This document shows, in pieces, positions 13,268 to 24,629 of a DNA stretch of 64,000 nt. Each line of letters begins with the position of its first letter. Position 1 is the first letter of the stretch. The notes beneath the pieces were generated by a model. That model saw only the letters and a program-made list of their open reading frames with translations, was not told where the DNA came from and did not search any database. Both the position numbers and the translations under genes were made by a program. Source of the DNA: Azotobacter beijerinckii (GTDB lineage Bacteria > Pseudomonadota > Gammaproteobacteria > Pseudomonadales > Pseudomonadaceae); NCBI RefSeq assembly GCF_900110885.1, contig NZ_FOFJ01000019.1, positions 19,174-83,173 of the forward strand, given 5' to 3'.

Positions 13268-13969
13268 TCAGCGATCCCGACCAGGGAGCTGCAGGAACCC
13301 TGCAACGGCATCCGCAGCCGCATCGAGATGCCGTTCGTGGGTCATACCGGAAGCCTTGAGCGGTTTCAGGTCGTGGTCGGCCGCAGCCAGCCAGTACAGG
13401 CATATCGCCGCAGACAAGGGATACCCCATAACCGTAGCCCGATTGCCCATGGCGTCCCGCTCTCCCTGAACGATCAGGGTCGGCGTTGCGGTCTCCGCCA
13501 GGTGGGCCGTCCTCGGACTGTCCATCTTGCCGGCAGGATGAAAGGGATAGCCCAGGCAGACGAGCGCATCGGTCTCCAGTTCGTCCGCCAGCAGACTTGC
13601 CATGCGCCCGCCCATGGACTTGCCGCCGATCGCCAAGGGGCCGGAGATCCGCTCGCGCAACAGGCCATAGGTTTCGCGCCAGCAGTCCAGCAAGCGGACC
13701 TGTGGGTCCGGGGGCCGCCTGCCAGCGCCATGCCGCCGTGCTGCCATATAAGGGAACTCGAATCGCACCACCGCAATCCCGCGGGCAGCAAGGCGCTCGG
13801 CCATGCTCGCCATGAACGCGCTATCCATAGGTGCGCCGGCGCCATGGGCCAGAATCAGAGAGGCGCGAGGCGGAGAATCCAGGGGACGGTTCCATAGCCA
13901 CTGCCCAATCTCATTAGCGCCCTGCGGGCATTGACCTAAGTCAATACAGACCCCCTGCCCATTCACCAT
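13268..13969 (-). CDS. Alpha/beta hydrolase family protein (TEX30/KANSL3-like)
   Basis: 233 residues with an alpha/beta-hydrolase fold. An oxyanion-type LAHGAGAPMDS is near residue 41. The nucleophile elbow is GGKSMGGR (Ser in GKSMG). VCLGYPFHPAGK and LIVQGERDAMG (acid) follow, and the likely catalytic His is in the C-terminal region. This is the KANL3/Tex30-like bacterial hydrolase type found beside cco genes in pseudomonads; the substrate is unknown. The ATG at 13969 lacks a well-placed ribosome site. An FNR-type palindrome lies inside the first 15 codons, so the true start or promoter arrangement is uncertain. Confidence 0.75.
   Translation of the reverse strand: MVNGQGVCIDLGQCPQGANEIGQWLWNRPLDSPPRASLILAHGAGAPMDSAFMASMAERLAARGIAVVRFEFPYMAARRHGAGRRPPDPQVRLLDCWRETYGLLRERISGPLAIGGKSMGGRMASLLADELETDALVCLGYPFHPAGKMDSPRTAHLAETATPTLIVQGERDAMGNRATVMGYPLSAAICLYWLAAADHDLKPLKASGMTHERHLDAAADAVAGFLQLPGRDR
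13931..13944. promoter_or_regulatory. FNR/Anr-type box near the hydrolase start, upstream of ccoN
   Basis: TTGACCTAAGTCAA is a perfect inverted repeat of TTGAC-N4-GTCAA, the variant FNR/Anr/CydR operator. It lies within the predicted 5' end of the hydrolase gene and 394 bp upstream of ccoN. Which gene it serves is not clear. Confidence 0.65.
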
Positions 13970-15777
<1,808 letters not shown>

Positions 15778-15778
<1 letters not shown>

Positions 15779-16386
15779 TGAAGCACGAAGTACTCGAAAA
15801 GAACATTGGCCTGCTGGGCCTGTTCATGGTCGCCGCCGTCAGCATCGGCGGCCTGACCCAGATCGTTCCGCTGTTCTTCCAGGACGTCGTCAACGAGCCG
15901 GTGGAGGGCATGAAGCCCTATACCGCCCTGCAGCTGGAGGGGCGCGACATCTATATCCGGGAAGGCTGCGTCAGTTGCCACTCGCAGATGGTTCGCCCGT
16001 TCCGCGCCGAAACCGAGCGTTACGGCCACTACTCGGTTGCCGGCGAAAGCGTCTGGGACCACCCGTTCCTCTGGGGATCCAAGCGTACCGGCCCCGACCT
16101 GGCCCGCGTGGGCGGTCGCTACTCCGACGAATGGCAGCGCGCGCACTTGATGAATCCGCGCAACGTGGTGCCGGAGTCGAAGATGCCCGCCTACCCCTGG
16201 CTGGTCGAGCACGAGCTGAACGGCATGCATACCGCCGGCAAGATGGAGGCCATGCGCACCCTCGGCGTGCCCTACACCGACGAAGACATCGCCGGCGCCA
16301 GGGAGGCCGTCAAGGGCAAAACCGAACTGGATGCCCTGGTGGCCTACCTCCAGGTACTCGGCACCTCCATCAAAACCAAACGGTAA
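15778..16386 (+). CDS. ccoO: cbb3-type cytochrome c oxidase subunit II
   Basis: Membrane-anchored monohaem cytochrome c of the cbb3 oxidase (202 residues). A single N-terminal transmembrane helix (about residues 10-30) is followed by a periplasmic domain with the haem motif CVSCH near residue 64 and an axial-methionine candidate in [10 protein letters not shown]. It is translationally coupled to ccoN (TAATG). Confidence 0.97.
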
Positions 16387-16392
16387 CGCATC

Positions 16393-16578
16393 ATGGATAT
16401 CGGGACTCTTCGCGGGCTGGGCACCGCTCTGGTGCTGATCGCCTTCGTGGGAATGCTGATCTGGGTCTTCAGCAGCAAACGCCAAAAGGGCTTCGACGAA
16501 GCCGCCAATCTGCCCTTCGCCGATGAGCCCGAGTCCGGGAAGCGTGACGACAAAGCGTCTAGGAGCAAGAACGAATGA
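16393..16578 (+). CDS. ccoQ: cbb3-type cytochrome oxidase small subunit CcoQ
   Basis: A 61-residue protein with one transmembrane helix (about 10-27, [17 protein letters not shown]) and a polar C-terminal tail. It is the small CcoQ/FixQ subunit that stabilises the assembled oxidase. Position between ccoO and ccoP and the 4-base overlap with ccoP support the call. Confidence 0.93.
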   Translation: MDIGTLRGLGTALVLIAFVGMLIWVFSSKRQKGFDEAANLPFADEPESGKRDDKASRSKNE

Positions 16579-17504
16579 CTTCATTGACTTCATTCTGGAG
16601 TTCGTACATCACCCTGCTGACCCTCGGGACCATCGTCGCCGTTACCTTGCTGCTGTTCGCGACCCGCAAAGGCGAGCGCAAGGGCAGCACCGATCAGACC
16701 ATGGGACACTCCTTCGACGGGATCGAGGAGTATGACAATCCGCTGCCCAAGTGGTGGTTCTGGTTGTTCCTTGGCACCGTGATCTTCGCGGTCGGCTACC
16801 TGGCCCTCTACCCGGGACTGGGCAACTGGAAAGGCGTGCTGCCTGGCTACGAAGAAGGCTGGACCGGCGTGAACCAGTACCGGAAGGAAATGGCCAAGGC
16901 CGAGAAGCAATACGGCCCGCTGTTCAAGAAATATGCCGCCATGCCGATCGAGGCACTCGCCAAGGACGAGCAGGCGCTGAAGATGGGCGGTCGCATCTTC
17001 GCCTCCACCTGCTCGGTGTGCCACGGCTCCGACGCCAAGGGCGCCCATGGCTTTCCCAACCTGACGGACAACGACTGGCTGTACGGCGGCGAACCGGCAA
17101 CCATCGAGACCACCATCATGGAGGGCCGCAAGGCTGCCATGCCGGCCTGGCTTGAGGTGATCGGTGAAGACGGCATCAAGAACACCGCCGCCTACGTCCG
17201 CAGCCTGTCCGGCCTGAAGCAGGCGGAAGACGCCCGGGTCAACCTTGCCGAAGGCCAGAAGATCTTCCAATCCAACTGCGCGGTCTGCCACGGCCCCGAG
17301 GGCAAGGGTCAACATGCCATGGGGGCGCCCAACCTGACCGACAGCGTGTGGCTCTATGGCTCGAGCCTCGCCAACGTTCAGCAGACCCTGCGCTATGGAC
17401 GCAACGGCAACATGCCGGCTCACAAGGAGTTCCTGGGCAACGACAAGGTCCACCTGGTAGCAGCGTACGTGTACAGCCTGTCGAACAAAGCCACGGGGAA
17501 ATGA
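16575..17504 (+). CDS. ccoP: cbb3-type cytochrome c oxidase subunit III (dihaem)
   Basis: Dihaem cytochrome c subunit (309 residues). Two N-terminal transmembrane helices (about 10-28 and 57-77) precede two periplasmic cytochrome c domains with haem sites CSVCH (about residue 143) and CAVCH (about 235). Each domain has a downstream axial-Met segment ([17 protein letters not shown]). It delivers electrons to CcoN via CcoO. It overlaps ccoQ by four bases. Confidence 0.97.
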   Translation: MTSLTSFWSSYITLLTLGTIVAVTLLLFATRKGERKGSTDQTMGHSFDGIEEYDNPLPKWWFWLFLGTVIFAVGYLALYPGLGNWKGVLPGYEEGWTGVNQYRKEMAKAEKQYGPLFKKYAAMPIEALAKDEQALKMGGRIFASTCSVCHGSDAKGAHGFPNLTDNDWLYGGEPATIETTIMEGRKAAMPAWLEVIGEDGIKNTAAYVRSLSGLKQAEDARVNLAEGQKIFQSNCAVCHGPEGKGQHAMGAPNLTDSVWLYGSSLANVQQTLRYGRNGNMPAHKEFLGNDKVHLVAAYVYSLSNKATGK

Positions 17505-17633
17505 TCGCCTGCAGGAGCGACCAGCGGTCGCACCTGCAGTCGACCCGCCAGGCTTACAATCTACCAAAAGGTAAACTGATTCCGGCCGATCCCGCATCGG
17601 CCGGATCACCCTCCAACGCCGTGGTAAGCATTG

Positions 17634-19046
17634 ATGAGCGAGCAAATTCCCGTTCGAGACGACACCCCAAGGGCCCAAGACAGCGACAGCGTCGACCTCT
17701 ACGCCCAGAGCGAAAAAATCTACACCCGCGCCTTTACCGGCCTGTACCGCAACCTGCGGCGCGTCGGCGGCCTCGTGCTCTTCATACTCTTTTTCGGCAC
17801 CGCCTGGCTGAGCTGGGATGGCCGCCAGGCCGTGTGGTGGGACCTGCCGGAGCGCAAGTTCTACATCTTCGGCGCCACCTTCTGGCCGCAGGACTTCATG
17901 CTGCTGTCCTGGCTGCTGATCATCTGCGCCTTCGGCCTGTTCTTCGTCACCGTCTTCGCCGGGCGCGTCTGGTGCGGCTACACCTGTCCGCAGAGCGTCT
18001 TCACCTGGGTCTACATGTGGGCGGAGAAGGTCACCGAAGGTGACCGCAACCAGCGCATGAAGCTGGACAAGGCCGCCATGAGCGGCCGGAAAGCCCTCCG
18101 CAAGATGGCCAAGCACGGTATCTGGCTGGGGGTCGCCCTGCTCACGGCGATCACCTTCGTCGGCTACTTCACCCCCATTCGCCAGCTGGTTCCAGATCTG
18201 CTGAGCCTCGCTGTCGGCGGCTGGGCCCTGTTCTGGATCGCTTTCTTCACCCTGGCCACTTATGGCAACGCCGGCTTCCTGCGGGAGCAGGTATGCATCT
18301 ACATGTGTCCCTACGCCCGCTTCCAGAGCGTGATGTTCGACAAGGACACGCTGATCGTCTCCTACGATCCGACCCGCGGCGAAAAACGCGGCCCGCGCAA
18401 GAAAGGCATCGACTACCGAGCCCGGGGCCTGGGTGACTGCATCGATTGCACCCTGTGCGTCCAGGTCTGCCCCACCGGCATCGACATCCGCGACGGCCTG
18501 CAGTTCGAGTGCATCGGCTGTGCCGCCTGCGTCGACGCCTGCGACTCCATCATGGAGAAGATGAGCTACCCCAAGGGGCTGATCAGCTACACCACCGAAC
18601 ACAACCTGTCCGGCCAGGAAACCCACCTGCTGCGTCCGCGCCTGATCGGCTACGCCATCGCCCTGATCGCCATGATCGGCCTGTTCGGTTACGCCCTGTC
18701 CGCCCGCTCGCTGGTCGAGCTGGACGTGCTGAAGGACCGGGTACTCTTCCGCGAGAATAGCGAGGGACGCATCGAGAACGTCTATACCCTGAAAATCATG
18801 AACAAGGCCCAGCGCGACCTCACCTTCGTGATCGACGCGGCGGGCCTGGACGGTCTGATCTACGAAGGCCAGCGCGAAGTGAAGGCCGCTGCAGGCGAAA
18901 TCCTGTCGCTCCCGGTGGAGCTGTCCATCGACCCGGAGAAGCTGCCCTCCAGCACCAACGAGATCGTTTTCAAGGTACAGTCCGCGGACGATCCGAGCAT
19001 TCACCAAGACGCCGAAAGCCGCTTCACCGGCCCCAGCGTCCGCTAG
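17634..19046 (+). CDS. ccoG: Cytochrome c oxidase accessory protein CcoG
   Basis: CcoG (RdxA/FixG), a polytopic membrane ferredoxin-like protein implicated in copper handling during cbb3 assembly (470 residues). Transmembrane segments flank GRVWCGYTCPQSVFTW, and CIYMCPYARFQ lies before two 4Fe-4S motifs, CIDCTLCVQVCP and CIGCAACVDACD. An Ig-like C-terminal domain follows. Start: ATG at 17634 is preferred over the TTG just before it. It opens the ccoGHIS maturation cluster about 130 bp after ccoP; the gap contains a GC hairpin (CTGCAGGAGCGACC/GGTCGCACCTGCAG). Confidence 0.95.
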   Translation: MSEQIPVRDDTPRAQDSDSVDLYAQSEKIYTRAFTGLYRNLRRVGGLVLFILFFGTAWLSWDGRQAVWWDLPERKFYIFGATFWPQDFMLLSWLLIICAFGLFFVTVFAGRVWCGYTCPQSVFTWVYMWAEKVTEGDRNQRMKLDKAAMSGRKALRKMAKHGIWLGVALLTAITFVGYFTPIRQLVPDLLSLAVGGWALFWIAFFTLATYGNAGFLREQVCIYMCPYARFQSVMFDKDTLIVSYDPTRGEKRGPRKKGIDYRARGLGDCIDCTLCVQVCPTGIDIRDGLQFECIGCAACVDACDSIMEKMSYPKGLISYTTEHNLSGQETHLLRPRLIGYAIALIAMIGLFGYALSARSLVELDVLKDRVLFRENSEGRIENVYTLKIMNKAQRDLTFVIDAAGLDGLIYEGQREVKAAAGEILSLPVELSIDPEKLPSSTNEIVFKVQSADDPSIHQDAESRFTGPSVR

Positions 19047-19058
19047 CCAAGGTAACGC

Positions 19059-19562
19059 ATGTACTCGACAAACAGCGAAATCAGCCGGTGGTACACGCAG
19101 TTCTGGGCCTGGTTCGTCATCGCGCTCCTCCTCTGCTCGGTGGTTCTGGGGACCAGCCTGCTGGTGATTTCCATCCGCGAGGCGGACAGCCTGGTGGTGG
19201 ACAACTACTACGATGCCGGCAAGGGCATCAACACCTCGCTGGAGCGGGAACACCTCGCTCGTCGCCTGGGCATGCGGGCCCGGCTCGTGCTCCATGAAGA
19301 GAGCGGTGTCGCCGAGATCCACTTGACCGGCAACAGCCGCCCTCCTCAGTTGCTCCTCAACCTGGTCTCCCCGACCCAGCGGGACAAGGACCGGCGCATC
19401 GTGCTGCAGCCGCAGACCGGGGAACTCTATCGGGGACAGATGCAGGACCCGGTGCAGGGACGCCGCTTCGTCGAGATCCTCGGCCAGGAAGGCGGACAGG
19501 ACTGGCGCCTGTTCGAGGAGAGAACCCTCGAATCCGGCGTCCCCTCCGAGCTGGGCAACTAA
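19059..19562 (+). CDS. ccoH: FixH family protein CcoH
   Basis: A 167-residue membrane-anchored assembly factor for cbb3 oxidase. One N-terminal transmembrane helix (about residues 14-38) precedes a periplasmic FixH domain; [11 protein letters not shown] is the typical conserved segment just after the membrane. It follows ccoG by 12 bases and precedes ccoI, the standard order. Confidence 0.93.
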   Translation: MYSTNSEISRWYTQFWAWFVIALLLCSVVLGTSLLVISIREADSLVVDNYYDAGKGINTSLEREHLARRLGMRARLVLHEESGVAEIHLTGNSRPPQLLLNLVSPTQRDKDRRIVLQPQTGELYRGQMQDPVQGRRFVEILGQEGGQDWRLFEERTLESGVPSELGN

Positions 19563-19640
19563 GCCGATGCGACGGCAGACACCTGCCGTCGCATCGGCCG
19601 CGACCCGGCATCCCACCCTGCAGCTCGGCGACCTCCGTCC

Positions 19641-22043
19641 ATGGCCAGCCTCACCTCCTGCTACCACTGCGGCCTGCCGGTTCCTGCCGGCAGCCGCTTC
19701 CAGGCCCACGTACTGGGCGAACCCCGCGAGATGTGCTGCCCCGGTTGCCAGGCCGTGGCCGAAGCGATCGTTGCCGGCGGCCTGGAGAGCTACTACAGGC
19801 ACCGCAGCGAGAACGCCGCCAACCCCGAGGCCCTGCCCCAGGCGCTCAGCGAGGAGCTGGCACTCTATGATCGCGCTGACGTTCAGCAGCCCTTCGTCCA
19901 GCACGAGGGCGAGCTGGCCAGTACCTGCCTGCTGATCGAGGGCGTCAGCTGCGCTGCCTGCGGCTGGCTGATCGAGAAGCACCTGCGCAGCCTGGACGGC
20001 GTTGTCGAGGCCACCTTCAACCTCTCCAACCACCGCCTGCACGTCCGCTGGAAGGATAGCCAGGTGCCCCTCAGCAACCTGCTCGAAGCACTGCGCCGGA
20101 TCGGCTACGCCGCCCACCCCTATCAGCCGGACCGGGCCGCCGAGCAGTTGGCCCGGGAAAACCGCCGTGCGCTGAGACAGCTGGGCGTCGCCGGCCTGCT
20201 GTGGTTCCAGGTGATGATGGCCACCATGGCCACCTGGCCGGAGTTCAACCTCGACCTCTCGGCGGGAATGGACAAGCTCCTCCGCTGGGTCAGCCTGATC
20301 CTCACCACCCCCATCGTCTTCTACAGCAGCGTCGACTTCTTCAAGGGAGCCTGGCGCGACCTGCGCACGCGCCACCTGACCATGGACGTGTCCGTCAGCC
20401 TGGCGATCGGCGGCGCCTATGCGGCCGGCATCTGGTCGACCCTGACCGGCCAGGGAGAACTCTATTTCGACGCCGCCGGCATGTTCGCCCTGTTTCTTCT
20501 CGCCGGGCGCTTTCTCGAGCGCCGAGCTCGCGAGCGCACCGCCGCGGCCACCGCGCAACTGGTCAACCTGCTGCCGCCCTCCTGCCTGCGTCTCGATCAT
20601 GAAGGACGCAGCGAACGCATCCTGCTCAGGGAACTCGGAGTGGGCGACCGCGTGCTGGTGCCACCGGGCAACCTGCTGCCGGCTGACGGCCGTATCATCG
20701 CAGGGCAGTCCAGCGTCGACGAGTCGCTGCTGACCGGCGAATATCTGCCGCACCCCTGCGCCCCGGGCGACACCGTCACCGCCGGAACACTGAACGTGGA
20801 AGGCCCGCTGACCATCGAGGTCCAGGCATTGGGCGACGATACCCGCCTCTCGGCGATCGTTCGCCTGCTCGAGCGCGCCCAGGCCGACAAACCCAGGCTC
20901 GCCGAACTGGCCGACCGGGTGGCGCAGTGGTTCCTGCTCGCCGTGCTGGGCGTGGCCACGCTGGTCGGCCTGATCTGGTGGCAGATCGATGCGGAGCGGG
21001 CCTTCTGGGTCGTACTCGCCCTGCTCGTCGCCACCTGTCCTTGCGCCCTGTCGCTGGCCACCCCCACGGCCCTCACCGCGGCCACCGGCAACCTGCACAG
21101 GCTGGGCCTGCTGCTGACCCGCGGGCACGTGCTGGAAGGTCTGAACGGTATCGACACGGTGGTCTTCGACAAGACCGGCACCCTCACCGAAGGACGCCTG
21201 ACCCTGCGCGAGGTGCATCCTCTGCGCGAACTGGACGGCAACGCCTGCCTGGCGCTGGCCGCCGCGCTGGAAAACCGCTCCGAACACCCGATCGCCCGCG
21301 CCTTCGGCCGCGCGCCCCAGGCGGCCGAACGGGTCGACAGCACGCCGGGGAAAGGTCTGGAAGGGCTCGTCCAAGGCCGGAACCTGCGCATCGGCCAGCC
21401 TGCCTTCGTCGCCACGCTCTATGGCCAGCCGGCACCGCCGATTCCCGGCGAGCAGGGCCAATGGCTGCTGCTGGGCGACCGACAGGGAGCACTGGCCTGG
21501 CTGGTGCTCGACGACCGCCTGCGCGAAGATGCTCCCGCCCTGCTCGAGGCCTGCCGCGCACGCGGCTGGCGGACCCTGCTGCTCTCGGGCGACAGCTCGC
21601 CGATGGTCGCCGAAGTGGCCCAGCGGCTGGGTATCGACGATGCCCGAGGCGGCCTGACGCCGGATGCCAAGCTCGCCGTGCTCAGGCAGTTGCACGCACA
21701 AGGGCATCGCGTCCTGATGCTCGGCGACGGGGTGAACGACGTTCCGGTGCTGGCCGGCGCGGACATCAGCGTGGCGATGGGCTCGGCCACCGACTTGGCG
21801 AAGACCAGTGCCGATGCCATCCTGCTCTCCAATCGCCTGGACACGCTGGTACAGGCCTTCGCCCTCGCCCGCCGCACCCGCCGCATCATCATCGAGAACC
21901 TGGCCTGGGCCGGCCTGTACAATGGCCTGGTTCTGCCCTTTGCCGCCCTCGGCTGGATCACCCCGCTCTGGGCCGTGATCGGGATGTCGCTGAGCTCCCT
22001 GCTGGTGGTTCTGAACGCTCTGCGGCTGACCCGCGGCGCCTGA
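19641..22043 (+). CDS. ccoI: Copper-translocating P-type ATPase CcoI
   Basis: P1B-type ATPase (800 residues) supplying copper for cbb3 assembly. The N-terminus has an extra cysteine-rich segment (CYHCG, CCPGC) and a heavy-metal-associated domain with CAAC near residue 111. The membrane CPC motif (VATCPCALSLATP), TGE actuator loop, phosphorylation site DKTGTLTEG and hinge GDGVNDVP are all present. It lies between ccoH and ccoS, with about 78 bp upstream of it and 25 bp downstream. Confidence 0.96.
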   Translation: MASLTSCYHCGLPVPAGSRFQAHVLGEPREMCCPGCQAVAEAIVAGGLESYYRHRSENAANPEALPQALSEELALYDRADVQQPFVQHEGELASTCLLIEGVSCAACGWLIEKHLRSLDGVVEATFNLSNHRLHVRWKDSQVPLSNLLEALRRIGYAAHPYQPDRAAEQLARENRRALRQLGVAGLLWFQVMMATMATWPEFNLDLSAGMDKLLRWVSLILTTPIVFYSSVDFFKGAWRDLRTRHLTMDVSVSLAIGGAYAAGIWSTLTGQGELYFDAAGMFALFLLAGRFLERRARERTAAATAQLVNLLPPSCLRLDHEGRSERILLRELGVGDRVLVPPGNLLPADGRIIAGQSSVDESLLTGEYLPHPCAPGDTVTAGTLNVEGPLTIEVQALGDDTRLSAIVRLLERAQADKPRLAELADRVAQWFLLAVLGVATLVGLIWWQIDAERAFWVVLALLVATCPCALSLATPTALTAATGNLHRLGLLLTRGHVLEGLNGIDTVVFDKTGTLTEGRLTLREVHPLRELDGNACLALAAALENRSEHPIARAFGRAPQAAERVDSTPGKGLEGLVQGRNLRIGQPAFVATLYGQPAPPIPGEQGQWLLLGDRQGALAWLVLDDRLREDAPALLEACRARGWRTLLLSGDSSPMVAEVAQRLGIDDARGGLTPDAKLAVLRQLHAQGHRVLMLGDGVNDVPVLAGADISVAMGSATDLAKTSADAILLSNRLDTLVQAFALARRTRRIIIENLAWAGLYNGLVLPFAALGWITPLWAVIGMSLSSLLVVLNALRLTRGA

Positions 22044-22068
22044 GCCGCCGCAAGACAGGAGCACGTAT

Positions 22069-22281
22069 ATGGCTGCGCTCTATGTAATGATCCCGGTCGC
22101 CCTGGTCGTGGTCGCCCTGGCCATCTGGCTGCTTTTCTGGGCCATCGACAATGGCCAGTACGACGACCTCGACAGTCCGGCCCACAATATCCTCTTCGAC
22201 GACGAGGACCCCTCGCACAAGGCCGGGCAGGCCGAAGCCGAGACCCCAACCAAGCGGGACGAGGAACCCCCACGTGCCTGA
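22069..22281 (+). CDS. ccoS: cbb3-type cytochrome oxidase assembly protein CcoS
   Basis: A 70-residue protein with one transmembrane helix (about 6-26) followed by AIDNGQYDDLDSPAHNILFDDE, the conserved CcoS signature. Required for cofactor insertion into cbb3 oxidase. It overlaps the next gene by eight bases. Confidence 0.93.
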   Translation: MAALYVMIPVALVVVALAIWLLFWAIDNGQYDDLDSPAHNILFDDEDPSHKAGQAEAETPTKRDEEPPRA

Positions 22282-23035
22282 ACTGCTTCCGCTGCTCGTC
22301 TCGGCCACGATCCTCGGGCTTTTGGGCGGCGGGCATTGCCTGGGCATGTGCGGCGGCCTGATGGGTGCCCTGACCCTGGCCATTCCGCCCGAGCAGCGGA
22401 GTCGCCGCCTGCGGCTGCTGCTGGCCTACAACCTCGGGCGAATCCTCAGTTATGCCACGGCGGGCCTGCTGATCGGCCTGGGAGGCTGGGCCGTAGCCAA
22501 CAGTCCGGCGGCCTCCGCCCTGCGCATCGTCGCTGCCCTGCTGCTGATCGCCATGGGCCTCTACCTGGCCGGCTGGTGGAGCGGACTGACCCGTCTCGAA
22601 GCCGTCGGCCAGGGACTCTGGCGCCATCTCCAGCCGGTCGCCTCCTGCCTGCTACCGGTCGACAGCCTACCCCGCGCCCTGCTGCTCGGCGCACTCTGGG
22701 GCTGGCTGCCCTGCGGACTGGTCTACAGCACCCTGCTCTGGGCGGCGAGCCAGGGCAACGCCCTGGACAGTGCCCTGCTGATGCTTGCCTTCGGCCTCGG
22801 CACCTGGCCGCTGCTGCTCGCCACCGGTCTGGCCGCCGAACGCCTGACCGCCTGGCTCCGCCGGCGGCATGTGCGGATCGCCGGTGGCCTGCTGGTGATC
22901 CTGTTCGGTTTCTGGACACTTCCCGGGCCTCACCAGACGTGGCTGACAGGACACCACCGTCATGGCGCAACCCACCCGATGCCAGCACCATCGCCGCACT
23001 TCAGCCCGGCGACGACAACCGACAACCGTGGTTGA
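22274..23035 (+). CDS. Sulfite exporter TauE/SafE-type membrane protein
   Basis: 253-residue polytopic membrane protein that starts with GTG inside ccoS (GAGGAA upstream). LGLLGGGHCLGMCGGLMGAL near the N-terminus is the H-C/M-C-G signature of the SafE/DsbD-like family found downstream of ccoS in many proteobacteria. There it is proposed to act in cbb3 biogenesis or metal transport. About six helices are visible, with LWGWLPCGLVYSTLL as a second conserved turn. The C-terminal tail is His-rich. Its TGA stop lies inside the FNR box of hemN. Confidence 0.85.
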   Translation: MPELLPLLVSATILGLLGGGHCLGMCGGLMGALTLAIPPEQRSRRLRLLLAYNLGRILSYATAGLLIGLGGWAVANSPAASALRIVAALLLIAMGLYLAGWWSGLTRLEAVGQGLWRHLQPVASCLLPVDSLPRALLLGALWGWLPCGLVYSTLLWAASQGNALDSALLMLAFGLGTWPLLLATGLAAERLTAWLRRRHVRIAGGLLVILFGFWTLPGPHQTWLTGHHRHGATHPMPAPSPHFSPATTTDNRG

Positions 23036-23045
23036 TACAAATCAA
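23032..23045. promoter_or_regulatory. FNR/Anr box of the hemN promoter
   Basis: TTGATACAAATCAA matches the FNR consensus TTGAT-N4-ATCAA perfectly. A -10-like TAGACT lies at 23069-23074, which places the box near -41.5, the class II activation position. The hemN ATG is 62 bp further on. The stop codon of the upstream gene falls within the box. Confidence 0.88.
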
Positions 23046-23107
23046 GATGCTTTCCGGCAGCATTCTTTTAGACTCCCCCCACAGTCTGCCCATACCGGAA
23101 TACCCCT

Positions 23108-24484
23108 ATGCCTGCTCCGATCAAATGGGATACCAACCTGATTCGCCGCTACGATCAGGCGGGCCCGCGCTACACCTCATACCCCACGGCAGTGCAATTC
23201 CAGCCTGGTGTGGGCTCCTTCAAGCTGCTCAACGCCCTGCGCGAAAGCCGCCAGGCCAAACGCCCTCTGTCGCTCTACATACACGTCCCGTTCTGCGCAC
23301 ACGTCTGCTACTACTGCGCCTGCAACAAGGTCATCACCAAGGATCGCGGCCGCGCCCTGCCCTATCTCGAGCGCCTGGAAAAGGAAATCGACATCGTCAG
23401 CCGCCACCTGTCCCCGCAACAGCAGGTCGAGCAATTGCACCTGGGCGGCGGCACCCCGACCTTCCTCAGTCACGGCGAGCTGCAGCGGCTGATGGAGTTT
23501 CTTCGTCAGCGCTTCAGCTTCGCCGAAAACGGCGACTTCAGCATCGAGATCGATCCCCGCGAAGCCGACTGGTCGACCATGGGGCTGCTCCGCGAACTGG
23601 GCTTCAACCGCATCAGCCTGGGCGTACAGGACCTCGACCCCGAAGTCCAGCGGGCGGTGAATCGCCTGCAGAGCCTGGAGGAAACCCGCGCCATCGTCGA
23701 AGCCGCGCGGACCCTGGAGTTCCGCTCGATCAACGTCGATCTCATCTACGGCCTGCCCAAGCAGACCCCGGAAACCTTCGCCCGCACCGTCGAGGAGATC
23801 ATCGCCCTGCAGCCCGATCGGCTGTCGGTGTTCAACTACGCCCACCTGCCGGAGCGCTTCAAGCCGCAGCGGCGAATCAGTGCCGCAGACTTGCCAGCCC
23901 CCGCCGACAAGCTGAGCATGCTGCACAACAGCATCGAACAGCTGACCACCGCCGGCTATCAGTACATCGGCATGGACCATTTCGCCCTTCCGGACGACGA
24001 GCTGTCCATCGCCCAGGAGGACGGCAGGCTGCAGCGCAACTTCCAGGGCTACACTACCCATGGCCATTGCGACCTGATCGGTCTGGGGGTTTCGTCCATC
24101 AGCCAGATCGGCGACCTCTACAGCCAGAACGAGAGCGACATCGACGCCTATCAGGGCCGCCTCGACAACGACCAACTGCCGACCGCCCGCGGTCTGCAAT
24201 GCAATGCCGACGACCGGATCCGCCGCGCGGCCATCCAGAAGCTCCTCTGCGACTTCCAGTTGGACTTCGCCAGCATCGAGCAGCAGTTCGGCATCGTCTT
24301 CCGGGACTATTTCGCCGACCTCTGGCCACAGCTGCAGAGCATGACCCGCGACGGGCTGATCGCCCTGACCCCGCAAGGCATCGAAGTCCTGCCTGCCGGG
24401 CGCCTGCTGGTTCGCTCGATCTGCATGCTCTTCGACTATTATCTGGTCGAACATAACCGCCAGCGCTTTTCCCGTATCATCTGA
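23108..24484 (+). CDS. hemN: Oxygen-independent coproporphyrinogen III oxidase
   Basis: Radical SAM enzyme converting coproporphyrinogen III to protoporphyrinogen IX without oxygen, the haem pathway step needed under low O2. The 458-residue length fits HemN. The [4Fe-4S] motif is CAHVCYYC (Cx3Cx2C) at about residues 62-69. LHLGGGTPTFL and the HemN-specific C-terminal domain follow. It has its own FNR-box promoter and sits between the cco assembly genes and the oxygen sensor gene. Confidence 0.96.
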   Translation: MPAPIKWDTNLIRRYDQAGPRYTSYPTAVQFQPGVGSFKLLNALRESRQAKRPLSLYIHVPFCAHVCYYCACNKVITKDRGRALPYLERLEKEIDIVSRHLSPQQQVEQLHLGGGTPTFLSHGELQRLMEFLRQRFSFAENGDFSIEIDPREADWSTMGLLRELGFNRISLGVQDLDPEVQRAVNRLQSLEETRAIVEAARTLEFRSINVDLIYGLPKQTPETFARTVEEIIALQPDRLSVFNYAHLPERFKPQRRISAADLPAPADKLSMLHNSIEQLTTAGYQYIGMDHFALPDDELSIAQEDGRLQRNFQGYTTHGHCDLIGLGVSSISQIGDLYSQNESDIDAYQGRLDNDQLPTARGLQCNADDRIRRAAIQKLLCDFQLDFASIEQQFGIVFRDYFADLWPQLQSMTRDGLIALTPQGIEVLPAGRLLVRSICMLFDYYLVEHNRQRFSRII

Positions 24485-24560
24485 GTCACGCCGCTCCGGG
24501 ACACATCTATACCTCCCGGAACGGTGTTCTGAGGACGATGATTTCCCGGGTTAAGACTTT

Positions 24561-24590
24561 TTGTCAGTTGACTGAGGCCTGGGGTATGAT
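24561..24590 (+). promoter_or_regulatory. Sigma70-type promoter of cydR
   Basis: TTGTCA (24561-24566) is followed by an 18-bp spacer and TATGAT (24585-24590). Predicted transcription starts near 24597, about 33 nt before the cydR ATG. No FNR palindrome overlaps it, suggesting constitutive expression. Confidence 0.65.
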
Positions 24591-24629
24591 CCTCGGGCAA
24601 AGAGCATCACAAGTAAGAGAAAGTTGCCC

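Noticed and set aside
16590..22064. Very long open frame (about 1,800 codons) on the minus strand opposite the cco cluster
   Set aside because: Shadow of real high-GC genes: stop codons are rare in antisense frames, the composition is His/Gln/Gly/Ala-rich without domains, and every stretch is opposite a recognisable cco gene.
24485..24560. Possible terminator after hemN (CCGGGA/TCCCGG-like repeats near 24496-24522)
   Set aside because: Pairing is short and imperfect and no T-run follows.
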